A DNA stretch of 64,000 nt from Lentisalinibacter sediminis (lineage in GTDB: Bacteria > Pseudomonadota > Gammaproteobacteria > Steroidobacterales > Woeseiaceae): contig NZ_JAPDRF010000003.1 in the NCBI RefSeq assembly GCF_040706615.1, positions 558,001 to 622,000 on the forward strand, written 5' to 3'. Of this stretch, positions 45,967 through 53,656 are shown in pieces. The notes under the pieces are model-generated. The model saw nothing but the letters and a program-made list of their open reading frames with translations, was not told the origin of the DNA and ran no database searches. Each line of letters begins with the position of its first letter. The stretch's first letter is position 1. Made by a program: the position numbers and the translations under genes.

Positions 45967-47473
45967 TCCGGCCGGCTGGCAGCGAGCCTCGCCGCTGTCG
46001 GTGCTGTTCTACGTCGGCCAGATACTGCGCGGAGTCGCCCGCAACCTGTTCCAGGCCGTCGTGCCCGCCACCGCGGTGGTGATCAGCACGGGCTGGACCA
46101 CCCGGGACCGGCTCTACGGTCTGGCCGGCGCCCTCCTCGTCGCACTGATCCTGGTGGCCGTCGGGCGCTGGCTGCGGTTCCGTTTCCGCATCGACGAGGA
46201 AGGCATCCGCATCCGCCAGGGTATCTTCCAGCGCGAGGAGCTCGATATCGGCTACGACCGCATCCAGGGCATCAACACCACCCAGAACCCGATCTACCGG
46301 CTGTTCGGCCTGGTGGACCTGAAGCTTGACACCGCAGGCTCGGCGACGGCCGAGGGCCACCTGCCCGCCATCCCGGCCGACCTGGGCGACCGATTGCGGG
46401 GACGCATCCGGCGCCGCAAGCACGAGAGCGCGGACGGGGTGACCGGCACGGAGGAAGTGGTCTCGGACGAAGGCGAGACCCTGCTGGCGCTGTCCCCCGG
46501 CGACATGGTCCGGATCGGCCTGACGAGCAACGGCGCGCTGATCCTGCTCGCCGTGCTGGCGCCTCTCGCCGATCAGCTCGGCGAACGCGCCGGTCCCTGG
46601 CTCGAGCGCACGTTCGGGCCCGTCGCCGAGACGCTGCAGGAGCTGTCCGCCGGTGCAGCAGCCATCGTGGCCGTCGGCAGCATCGTCGCCGCTGCCATGG
46701 TCCTGATGGGCATCTCGATTCTAGGCGCCTTCCTGCGCCATCACGGCTACACGCTCAGCACCGACGGCGAGGTCATCCGCTCCCGCGGCGGACTGCTCAC
46801 CACCCACGAGCATTCCATGGGGCTCGGCAAACTGCAGGTGCTGCGCATCCGCCAGGGACCGCTACTGCGGCTGTTCGGCGCCTTCCGCATGGTCGCCAAG
46901 CAGGCCGCCAGCCACGCCGTGAATACGCGCAAGAGCTTCCTGATTCCGCTGGCACCGTCCTCGTTCATCGAGCGCGCGCCGGTCGTGTTTTTCGGCGACG
47001 AAGGCCGCGAGGTCGATCTGCGCATGGACGGCAACGGCTTCCACCCGATCTCCCGACGCTATGTCCGCTCGCGGACGTTGCTGTTCGGCGGCTTCGGCGC
47101 CGTGGCCGGTCTGCTGCTGGCCGCCATCAACGTGCCGTTGGCTGTCGCCACCGTCATCGCCCTGCTCGTGCCGCCGGCCGCCTGGCCCCTGATCCGTCGC
47201 CGATACGCCCGCTGGGGCCTCGCGCTCACCGCGGATGCGGCGGTGGTACGCCAGGGCTTCGTTGGCTCTACGCTGCAGGCGTTCCTGTTGCGCAAGGTGC
47301 AGCGGGTGGACGTGGTGCAGTCGCCGTTCCAGCGCCGCCACGGCCTGGTCACGCTGCAGTTCGTCCTGGCGGCGGAGACGGTGACCGTGCCCTGGCTCGA
47401 CGAGACCGTGGCGCTGCACCTCTGCGACCGGGTGCTCTACCGGGTGGAATCCAGCCGCCTGGCCTGGTTGTAG
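45953..47473 (+). CDS. PH-domain membrane protein, YdbT-like; stop codon from a REP
   Basis: 506-aa partner of the preceding protein. It has three bacterial PH domains: RIRQGIFQREELDIGYDRIQGINTTQNPIYRLFGLVDLKLDTAG (about 83-125), VIRSRGGLLTTHEHSMGLGKLQVLRIRQGPLLRLFGAFRM (about 273-310) and VVRQGFVGSTLQAFLLRKVQRVDVVQSPFQRRHGLVTL (about 431-470). They alternate with pairs of helices. The coding frame ends at TAG 47471-47473, which is the GTAG head of a REP element starting at 47470. The ancestral C-terminus may therefore have been altered by the insertion. Function in membrane homeostasis is inferred from the family. Confidence 0.87.
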   Translation: MSLSDPAGWQRASPLSVLFYVGQILRGVARNLFQAVVPATAVVISTGWTTRDRLYGLAGALLVALILVAVGRWLRFRFRIDEEGIRIRQGIFQREELDIGYDRIQGINTTQNPIYRLFGLVDLKLDTAGSATAEGHLPAIPADLGDRLRGRIRRRKHESADGVTGTEEVVSDEGETLLALSPGDMVRIGLTSNGALILLAVLAPLADQLGERAGPWLERTFGPVAETLQELSAGAAAIVAVGSIVAAAMVLMGISILGAFLRHHGYTLSTDGEVIRSRGGLLTTHEHSMGLGKLQVLRIRQGPLLRLFGAFRMVAKQAASHAVNTRKSFLIPLAPSSFIERAPVVFFGDEGREVDLRMDGNGFHPISRRYVRSRTLLFGGFGAVAGLLLAAINVPLAVATVIALLVPPAAWPLIRRRYARWGLALTADAAVVRQGFVGSTLQAFLLRKVQRVDVVQSPFQRRHGLVTLQFVLAAETVTVPWLDETVALHLCDRVLYRVESSRLAWL

Positions 47474-47491
47474 GAGGGCCTTCAGGCCCGA
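47470..47491 (+). repeat. GTAG-type REP palindrome providing a stop codon
   Basis: Exact 22-bp copy. Its TAG (47471-47473) is the termination codon of the YdbT-like gene. No partner copy follows. Confidence 0.9.
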
Positions 47492-47567
47492 CCCCGGCCG
47501 CCCCTGAACTACGGCCGGTTGCCGCTGCCAATGGAATTCCGGGCGGCCCGCCGGGTCAGAAAGCGGA

Positions 47568-47599
47568 GGCCATCGGCCATCGGCCATCGGCCATCGGCC
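47568..47599. repeat. GGCCATC heptanucleotide repeat
   Basis: Four perfect tandem copies of GGCCATC plus a partial GGCC in the non-coding gap upstream of a secreted-protein gene, about 30 bp before its start codon. It could change length by slippage; being outside the coding region, it would affect spacing to the promoter or message 5' end. Confidence 0.85.
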
Positions 47600-47628
47600 G
47601 GCGGCCGAAGTACGCAGAGAGGTACGTG

Positions 47629-48171
47629 ATGCGACAACGATCGGGCAACGCAGCAGCATCAATCCTGGCTATGACAATCCTGGTGCTCGCCACCGGCACG
47701 CAGGCGGATCCGCCGGACGAGCAGAAGGCGGCCCCGACGACGGAAGACGCCATGGATCCGGCGTCGGACCCCACGGGAGTCTGGGTGTCCGCGGACAGCG
47801 AGACGAGACGGACGCTGACCCTGGACGGCGATCAGCTGGAAGGGCGTTGGGGGCGGGATTCCGAAGACGGACGATACCCCACCGGCGGCTATCGGCTTAC
47901 CCGCGTCGATGCGGAACACTACCGCGGCACCGCCAGCGCGAAATGGCGATGCTGGTACTACAGCCAGGGCTATCGGCGGGAGAACGATTGCGCGGCGGAA
48001 TATCCCATCGAACTCAGGCTGACCGGCACCGGCCGGATCGAGGGACGCCTTTTCATGCCGAGCCTCGACGCCCAGCTCACCGATGACGAGCGTGCCAGAG
48101 ACTGCGATGCCTGCGGCGAAAACAGAGAGAGCGTCTGGCAGAGTTTCCTGTGGGTCCGCGAAGAAGACTAG
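47629..48171 (+). CDS. Hypothetical secreted protein
   Basis: 180 aa. The signal peptide is about residues 1-25 (ILAMTILVLATGTQA), followed by an acidic linker and a beta-rich domain (about 48-170) starting DPTGVWVSADSETRRTLTLDGDQLEGRWGRDSEDG. It has cysteines in W-R-C-W-Y and near N-D-C, and a terminal D-C-D-A-C pair, suggesting periplasmic disulfides. No family recognised; the G-V-W...L-x-G-x-W layout resembles small lipocalin-like or calycin barrels, but that is a guess. ATG 47629 follows AGAGAGG; GTG 47626 is too close to it. Its last 22 bp overlap the next gene. Confidence 0.65.
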   Translation: MRQRSGNAAASILAMTILVLATGTQADPPDEQKAAPTTEDAMDPASDPTGVWVSADSETRRTLTLDGDQLEGRWGRDSEDGRYPTGGYRLTRVDAEHYRGTASAKWRCWYYSQGYRRENDCAAEYPIELRLTGTGRIEGRLFMPSLDAQLTDDERARDCDACGENRESVWQSFLWVREED

Positions 48172-49031
48172 AACAACGTGGCGCGACGGGGCCACGCCGC
48201 CTGCTCGCCGTGACAATGGCGGTCGCGGCCACGCTCGTATTCGCCTTCTGCGCATTGCCCGCCTCGGCCGCCGACCTGGAATTCCACTTTGCGGACCGCT
48301 TCGATGCCGCCGAGCGCGCGAAACTCACCGCTTGGGTCAGCACGGTCGCCGACGCCACCGAGGAACTCGCAGGACCTTTCGGGTTCCCGATCGACGTCCA
48401 CTTCGAACGCACTCGCTCGTCCCAGCCGGTGCCCTGGGCGCGTACGCTGAGGGGCCGCCGTCAGGGCATCCGTTTCTACGTGGACCCGAGCCACCCGGCC
48501 GAGGCGTTTCTGGGCGACTGGACGGCGCCGCACGAATTCAGCCACCTGCTGCTGCCCTATCTCGGCAGCCGACATGCCTGGTTCGCGGAAGGCTTCGCCA
48601 GCTTCATGCAATACCAGGTGATGCACGCGATGGGAGTGCTGGACCCGGCAGACGCCGCGCGGCGCTACCGAGAGCGGCTGCAGCGCGCGGAGCGGGCTTA
48701 CACACGGCACGGCGAGACCTTCGTCGCCGCGGCACCCCGGCTGCGCGCGGAGCGCAAGTACCCCACGCTGTACTGGGGCGGCGCGGTGTTCTTCTTCCGT
48801 CTGGACGCGCGGCTACGCGCCAACGCGGACCTGGGCTTGCTCGACCTGCTGAGGGATTACGTGGCCTGCTGCCGCCGCAACCGCGACGATCTGACGGCGC
48901 TCATCCGCGACCTCGACCGGCTGCTCGGCGCGGATCATTGCGCCGATGAACTTGCCGCATTCGCCGCGGAGCGCGGCTTTCCGGAATACGACGATCTGGA
49001 GCCGGGCATCGTCAGCCGACCCGGCGATTAA
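48150..49031 (+). CDS. Putative secreted zinc metallopeptidase-like protein (HEFSH)
   Basis: 293 aa. Arg-rich N-terminus then a hydrophobic signal segment (about 18-41, ending ASAA). A zinc site H-E-F-S-H (128-132) is followed 14 residues later by the Glu in HAWFAEGFASFMQY (Glu147), the layout of gluzincin or peptidase-MA-like proteins, with W-F-A-E-G typical. The upstream strand GIRFYVDP is as expected before the active-site helix. CCRRNRDD and HCADEL may form disulfides. Substrate unknown. The GTG start at 48150 overlaps the preceding secreted-protein gene by 22 bp; ATG 48216 would shorten the n-region. The two genes look like an export-coupled pair. Confidence 0.72.
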   Translation: MGPRRRLEQRGATGPRRLLAVTMAVAATLVFAFCALPASAADLEFHFADRFDAAERAKLTAWVSTVADATEELAGPFGFPIDVHFERTRSSQPVPWARTLRGRRQGIRFYVDPSHPAEAFLGDWTAPHEFSHLLLPYLGSRHAWFAEGFASFMQYQVMHAMGVLDPADAARRYRERLQRAERAYTRHGETFVAAAPRLRAERKYPTLYWGGAVFFFRLDARLRANADLGLLDLLRDYVACCRRNRDDLTALIRDLDRLLGADHCADELAAFAAERGFPEYDDLEPGIVSRPGD

Positions 49032-49034
49032 TCA

Positions 49035-50126
49035 TCAGACATTGAACCGGAAATGCATCACGTCGCCCTCCCTGACGACGTAATCCTTGCCTTCCAGACG
49101 GAGTTTGCCGGCCTCCCGGGCGCCCGACTCGCCGTTCTTTGCGACGTAGTCGTCGTAGGCGATGACCTCCGCGCGGATGAAGCCCTTCTCGAAGTCCGTG
49201 TGGATCTCGCCGGCGGCCTGGGGTGCCGTGGCGCCGACGCGCACCGTCCAGGCCCGCACCTCTTTCGGCCCGGCAGTGAAGAAGGTCTGCAGTCCCAGCA
49301 GCCGGTAGCCCGCCCGGATCACCCGGTTCAGACCCGGCTCCTCGAAGCCGAGGTCCGCGAGGAACTCCACCTTCTCGCCCTCGTCGAGCTGGGCGATCTC
49401 CGCCTCGATGGCCGCGCACACCGCCACCACCTCGGCGCCCTCGGACGCAGCCAGTTGCCTGAGGGCGTCCAGATAGGGGTTGTTCTCGAACCCGTCTTCG
49501 TTGACGTTGGCGATATACATCACGGGCTTGCCCGTCAGCAGGAACAGCTCCCGAAGGTCCGCGCGCTCGTTGTCGTCCAGCTCGAGGGTGCGCAGGGGTG
49601 CGCCGGTATCCAGGTGCGCCTTCACCCGCTTCAGTAGATCCCGCCAGGCCACGGCCTTCTTCTCGTTGGTCTTCGCGGCCCGCTCCGCCTTGTCCAGCGC
49701 CTTCTCCACGGACTCCAGGTCCGCCAGCGCCAGTTCGGTGTTGATGACTTCCGTATCGCCCACCGGATCCACCCGGCCGGCGACATGGGTGACGTCGTCG
49801 TTCTCGAAGCAGCGCACGACGTGGGCGATGGCGTGGGTCTCGCGGATGTTGGCCAGGAACTTGTTGCCGAGTCCCTCGCCCTTCGAGGCGCCCGCCACCA
49901 GGCCGGCGATGTCGACGAACTCCATGGTGGTGGGGATCACCTTCTCGGGCTTCACGATGGCGGCCAGCCGCTCCAGCCGGTGATCCGGCACGGGCACCAC
50001 GCCCACGTTCGGGTCGATGGTGCAGAAAGGGTAGTTCTCCGCCGCGATCTCCGCCGCGGTGAGTGCATTGAATAGCGTGGATTTGCCCACGTTGGGCAGT
50101 CCCACGATGCCGCATCTGATTGCCAT
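49035..50126 (-). CDS. ychF: Redox-regulated ATPase YchF
   Basis: 363 aa, the exact family length. Obg-like P-loop ATPase/GTPase that binds ribosomes and is linked to oxidative-stress control. P-loop GLPNVGKST (9-17), switch region FVDIAGLVAGASKGEGLGNKFLANIRETHAIAHVVRCFEND, coiled-coil insert, the altered G4 motif ANVNEDGF that favours ATP, and a TGS domain at the C-terminus with YRLLGLQTFFTAGPKEVRAWTV...GDVMHFRFNV. The start MAIRCGIVGLPN is conserved; the longer frame upstream crosses the divergent GST gene. Usually next to pth in gammaproteobacteria; here it is not. Confidence 0.96.
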   Translation of the reverse strand: MAIRCGIVGLPNVGKSTLFNALTAAEIAAENYPFCTIDPNVGVVPVPDHRLERLAAIVKPEKVIPTTMEFVDIAGLVAGASKGEGLGNKFLANIRETHAIAHVVRCFENDDVTHVAGRVDPVGDTEVINTELALADLESVEKALDKAERAAKTNEKKAVAWRDLLKRVKAHLDTGAPLRTLELDDNERADLRELFLLTGKPVMYIANVNEDGFENNPYLDALRQLAASEGAEVVAVCAAIEAEIAQLDEGEKVEFLADLGFEEPGLNRVIRAGYRLLGLQTFFTAGPKEVRAWTVRVGATAPQAAGEIHTDFEKGFIRAEVIAYDDYVAKNGESGAREAGKLRLEGKDYVVREGDVMHFRFNV

Positions 50127-50270
50127 GGTCCGGGTCCGTGCGCCCGCGCCGGCAGCGGGGCTCTGTATAATCGAAGTGATCCCAAGAAATTCAAGGGGCG
50201 TCCGACAGGGCGCGTATCCTAACAAGAATGCCCGGCCTGCATAAGCCGCCAGATCCCCCCCGGAGGACCG

Positions 50271-50972
50271 ATGGTCAAGCTCTACCAGTTCGAGGTCTCG
50301 CCATTCTGCGAGAAGGTCAAACGGGTGATGAACCTGAAGAAGGTCTCCTACGAGATCGTCGAGGTACCGATGCTCGCCTTCCTGCGCGGCAAGGCGAAGG
50401 CCGTGTCGTCCACCAACAAGCTGCCGGCCATCGAGGACGGCGGCGTGCACCTGGCGGATTCCACCGACATCGTCGAGTACCTGGAGGAGAAGTACCCGGA
50501 GCCGCACGTCTACCCCATCGTCCCGGCCGAGGTGGCCATGTGCCACGTGCTGGAGGACTGGGCGGACGAGTCCCTGTACTTTTACGAGTTCTACCTGCGC
50601 TTCGCGGTGCCGGAGAACGCCCGGCGCTGGGCACCGGAACTGCTGAAGTACGACCCCGAGTGGTTCCGGAAGCTGGGGCCGCGCATCATCCCGCGCGCAG
50701 CGCTGAAGGCGACCCGGGCCCAGGGCATCGGACGCAAGTCGCCGGAGACCATCGCCAGGGAGCTTAATCGCCACGTCGATGCCATCGACGGACTGCTGGG
50801 CGACAGGAAATGGCTGGTGGGCAAGTCCCTCAGCATCGCTGACATCTCGGTGTTCGTGATGCTGCGCTGCCTGCAGGGCGTACCCGAGGGCGAGACTGCG
50901 CTGGCGCGGAAGAAGGACGTGCGACGCTGGATGCAGCGGGTGGACGAAGCCACCATGGCACCGGTGCTCTAG
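50271..50972 (+). CDS. Glutathione S-transferase family protein
   Basis: 233 aa: N-terminal thioredoxin-fold domain (1-78) with YQFEVSPFCEKVKRVM, where S-P-F-C is the glutathione-site motif, KLPAIEDGGVHLADSTDIVEYLEEKYPEP (cis-Pro and the E/D-S glutathione contact), and a helical C-terminal domain with KWLVGKSLSIADISVFVMLRCLQ (N-capping box). It probably conjugates or reduces electrophilic compounds using glutathione. It is followed 16 bp later by a dienoyl-CoA reductase-like SDR, so the two may share a message. Confidence 0.88.
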   Translation: MVKLYQFEVSPFCEKVKRVMNLKKVSYEIVEVPMLAFLRGKAKAVSSTNKLPAIEDGGVHLADSTDIVEYLEEKYPEPHVYPIVPAEVAMCHVLEDWADESLYFYEFYLRFAVPENARRWAPELLKYDPEWFRKLGPRIIPRAALKATRAQGIGRKSPETIARELNRHVDAIDGLLGDRKWLVGKSLSIADISVFVMLRCLQGVPEGETALARKKDVRRWMQRVDEATMAPVL

Positions 50973-50988
50973 ACCGCGGAGGGAGACC

Positions 50989-51876
50989 ATGTTCAGAGAC
51001 GACCTGCTGAAGGGCAAGCGCATCCTGGTGACCGGCGGCGGCACCGGACTCGGCAAGGTGATGACCGAGCAGTATCTGCGGCTCGGCGCCGAACTCTACA
51101 TCTGCGGCCGGCGCCAGTCCGTGCTGGACGAGACGGCCGGGGAACTGACGGAAAAGCACGGCGGCCGGGTGAACACCCGCACGCTCGACATCCGCAACGC
51201 CCAGGCGGTGGACGAGGTGATCGACAGCATCTTCGCCGAGGGCCCGCTGGACGGCCTGGTGAACAACGCCGCCGGCAACTTCGTCAGCCCGACCAAGGAT
51301 GTCTCGCCGCGGGGCTTCGACGCCATCGCGAGTATTGTTTTCCACGGTACTTTCTACGTGACCCACGCCGTCGGCCGGCGCTGGATCGAACTGGGACACA
51401 CGGGCAGCATCATCTCCATCACGACCACCTGGGTGCGCAACGGCTCGGCCTTCGTGGTGCCCTCGGCCATGTCGAAGTCCGGCATCGATGCCATGACCAA
51501 GTCGCTGGCCACCGAATGGGGTCGCTACGGCATCCGCCTGAACTGCATCGCGCCCGGCCCCTTTCCGACCAAGGGCGCCTGGGAGCGGCTGAACCCGGGC
51601 TCCAAAGCGGCGGAGAAACAGGACTCGATGGAGCGATCCAACCCCTGGGGACGCTACGGCGAGATGCCGGAGCTAGCGAACCTCGCCACCTTCCTCATGG
51701 CGGACGGCTGCGACTATCTCACCGGCGAGACCATCGCCATCGACGGCGCCCAGGGGCTCGCCACCGGCGGCAACTTCTACTCCCAGCTGATCGACGTCAC
51801 CGACGACGAATGGGACGAGATGCGCGAGGAGATCCGCAAGGCGAACGAGCGGGACAAGGCCGCGCGGAATGGCTGA
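50989..51876 (+). CDS. 2,4-dienoyl-CoA reductase-like SDR
   Basis: 295-aa SDR resembling the mitochondrial/peroxisomal 2,4-dienoyl-CoA reductase (DECR) type rather than the FadH flavoprotein. It carries TGGGTGLG (15-22), VNNAAGNF (91-98) and the segment NGSAFVVPSAMSKSGIDAMTKSLATEWGRYGIRLNCIAPGP. Lys163 is present, but the classical catalytic Tyr is replaced by Ser159. This is normal for DECR, which uses another Tyr, and is a good identifier of the subfamily. It reduces 2,4-dienoyl-CoA with NADPH during beta-oxidation of unsaturated fatty acids. Its stop overlaps the next (broken) gene. Confidence 0.87.
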   Translation: MFRDDLLKGKRILVTGGGTGLGKVMTEQYLRLGAELYICGRRQSVLDETAGELTEKHGGRVNTRTLDIRNAQAVDEVIDSIFAEGPLDGLVNNAAGNFVSPTKDVSPRGFDAIASIVFHGTFYVTHAVGRRWIELGHTGSIISITTTWVRNGSAFVVPSAMSKSGIDAMTKSLATEWGRYGIRLNCIAPGPFPTKGAWERLNPGSKAAEKQDSMERSNPWGRYGEMPELANLATFLMADGCDYLTGETIAIDGAQGLATGGNFYSQLIDVTDDEWDEMREEIRKANERDKAARNG

Positions 51877-52524
51877 AACCACTGCGCCACCGCATGCACG
51901 TCGCCGCGCGGCGACTCTCTCCTGCCTTCTCGCAGCGCTCCTGCTCGGCACGAGCACCGTCGCAGGAGAGCGGCAGCTCTTCGTCCCGCTGTCATCACCT
52001 GCCGGAGCGGACAGCGAGCGGCCCCATCTTGCGCTCGCTCCTGACGGAACGGTCGTCATGAGCTGGCTGGAGCCGACGGACGAGGGGCATGCGCTGCGTT
52101 ACGCGCGATTGACGGGCACGGACTGGAGCGAGCCGGTGGAGGTTGCGCGTGGCCCCAGGTGAGTTTCGCCCGTTCCGTCGACGGCGGAGCGAGCTTTTCG
52201 GAACCGATCGTCCTGGACGGCAAGTCGACGGCCGGAGCCGTACCGTGGGGCCGGGTGGACGTCGTCACCCTGGATGACGGCCGATCGGTCGTGCGCTGGG
52301 TCGCCCGCGGAGGCGCCGCCGAAGGCCAACTGGCGCTGGCGTGGATCGAGGGCGATGGTCCCCTGTGGCGCGAGCGCATGACAGTGCCGGGCCCCGAACC
52401 GGCACGTCAGATCGGTTTCCCGCAGATGGTTCTCGACGGCGAGGATCTCATCCTCGCCTGGACTGCCGCCGAGGGTGAGAACAGTCACCGCGTCCATACC
52501 GTCCGAATCACGGAAAACCGCTGA
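51869..52524 (+). pseudogene. Disrupted exo-alpha-sialidase/BNR-propeller gene
   Basis: Two open pieces in different frames. 51869-52162 (97 aa) has a signal peptide and the first propeller strands (PHLALAPDGTVVMSWLEP...SEPVEVARG), and stops at TGA 52160-52162. 52159-52524 (121 aa) carries the C-terminal blades with an Asp-box-like FARSVDGGASFSEPIVLDG and GRVDVVTLDDGRSVVRWV, and GFPQMVLDGEDLILAWT. Intact relatives are about 400-450 aa, so roughly 200 residues of the middle seem to be missing in addition to the frameshift. I read this as an internal deletion. Separate short genes are less likely, because the second piece lacks a plausible start or signal. Confidence 0.7.
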
Positions 52525-52531
52525 CGAACCC

Positions 52532-52553
52532 GTAGGAGGGCCTTCAGGCCCGA
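52532..52553 (+). repeat. GTAG-type REP palindrome (left half of a facing pair)
   Basis: Exact 22-bp copy 7 bp after the broken propeller gene. It faces the copy at 52567, with 13 bp between them. Confidence 0.9.
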
Positions 52554-52566
52554 TTGGACAGGCGAA

Positions 52567-52588
52567 TCGGGCCTGAAGGCCCTCCTAC
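52567..52588 (-). repeat. GTAG-type REP palindrome (right half of a facing pair)
   Basis: Exact inverted copy. Including the flanking AT, the two halves form a 24-bp perfect inverted repeat. Confidence 0.9.
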
Positions 52589-52596
52589 ATGATTTT

Positions 52597-53598
52597 TTAC
52601 CCCGGGTCGGACTCCGCGCCGGCGGCCTGTCGGAGCAACCCGCGGAACGCATGCCTCGGATTGCCGTTCTCGGCGACCACCTTGTAGACGTCACGGGAGA
52701 TCGGCATCTCCACGCCGTATTCGTCGGCGAGCGCGATCACGGCCGGTGCACTCTTCACGCCCTCCGCCACCATGAACATCTGCTCGGTGATCTCCTTGAT
52801 CGTGCGCCCCCTCCCGAGTTCGTAACCCACGGTGCGATTACGGCTCTGCGGACTGGTCGCCGTGGCAATCAGGTCGCCGAGTCCCGCAAGGCCGGCGAAT
52901 GTCTGCGCCTCCCCGCCCATCGCGACACCCAGGCGGGTGATCTCCGCGAGGCCGCGGGAGATGATCGCCGCGCGGGTGTTGTCTCCCGCCGACTGACCGT
53001 CACCCATGCCCGCCGCGATGGCGATGATGTTCTTCAGCACTCCGCCCAGTTCGCAGCCGATGACGTCATGGTTCGAGTACACGCGGAACAGCCCGCTGTG
53101 GAAGAGCTTCTGCAGTTCCTTCACGATGAGCACGTCCTGCATGGCGATGACGCTCGCCGCCGAATAGCCGGCCATGATCTCCCGGGCGAGATTCGGGCCC
53201 GTCAGCATGCCGAACGGATGACCCGGCAGGATCTCTTCGACGATCTCGGACATGCGTTTGCCCGCCGGCAGCTCCAGGCCCTTCGTCAGGCTAACCACCG
53301 GCACCCAGGGGCGGATGTGCTCCGCCACCTGCTCCAGCACACTGCGGAACCCGTGCGACGGCACGCCCATGACGATGACGTCCTTGTCTGCGACGGCCTC
53401 TTCCAGGTCGCTGGTCGCCAGCAGTTGCTCCGGCAACCTGGCGTCGGGCAGGTAGCGCGAGTTGGTGCGCTGCTCATTGATCTCGTCGGTCACGGTCTGC
53501 TGACGCGCCCACAGCGTGACCGGTGCATTGCGCGTGACCAGCGCGGCCACGGTCGTGCCCCAGGAACCGGCGCCGACGACGCCTACTTTCAGTTTCAT
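52597..53598 (-). CDS. gpsA: Glycerol-3-phosphate dehydrogenase [NAD(P)+]
   Basis: 333 aa, standard length. It makes sn-glycerol 3-phosphate from dihydroxyacetone phosphate for glycerolipid synthesis. Rossmann motif GAGSWGTTVA (10-19), MGVPSHGFRSVLEQ, SLTKGLEL, LTGPNLAREIMAG, the catalytic lysine in GGVLKNIIAIAAGMGDG, and GLAGLGDLIATATSPQSRNRTVGYELGRG are all present. It lies downstream of the WS/DGAT gene on the same strand with 54 bp and a REP between, so it may supply glycerol phosphate for acylglycerol storage lipid. Confidence 0.96.
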   Translation of the reverse strand: MKLKVGVVGAGSWGTTVAALVTRNAPVTLWARQQTVTDEINEQRTNSRYLPDARLPEQLLATSDLEEAVADKDVIVMGVPSHGFRSVLEQVAEHIRPWVPVVSLTKGLELPAGKRMSEIVEEILPGHPFGMLTGPNLAREIMAGYSAASVIAMQDVLIVKELQKLFHSGLFRVYSNHDVIGCELGGVLKNIIAIAAGMGDGQSAGDNTRAAIISRGLAEITRLGVAMGGEAQTFAGLAGLGDLIATATSPQSRNRTVGYELGRGRTIKEITEQMFMVAEGVKSAPAVIALADEYGVEMPISRDVYKVVAENGNPRHAFRGLLRQAAGAESDPG

Positions 53599-53634
53599 GC
53601 GCTCCCCCTCGTAAAACCGATCCGGATCCCGACC

Positions 53635-53656
53635 TCGGGCCTGAAGGCCCTCCTAC
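53635..53656 (-). repeat. GTAG-type REP palindrome providing a stop codon
   Basis: Exact 22-bp copy in minus orientation. Its TAG (53655-53653) is the termination codon of the WS/DGAT gene, the same arrangement as at 47470. Confidence 0.9.

Larger units (their letters stand above)
52532..52596 (+). terminator. REP-pair hairpin with T-run, terminator candidate
   Basis: The facing REP copies can fold into a 24-bp perfect stem with a 9-base loop, and the right arm is followed by ATGATTTTTT. That is the form of an intrinsic terminator for rightward transcription entering from the dienoyl-CoA reductase and broken propeller gene, and it lies between convergent genes just before the gpsA stop codon. 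Confidence 0.6.

Noticed and set aside
51463..51480. Loss of the catalytic Tyr in the SDR at 50989-51876 as a sign of inactivation
   Set aside because: Ser at this position with Lys retained is characteristic of 2,4-dienoyl-CoA reductases, and the surrounding sequence matches that subfamily, so the enzyme is probably active.
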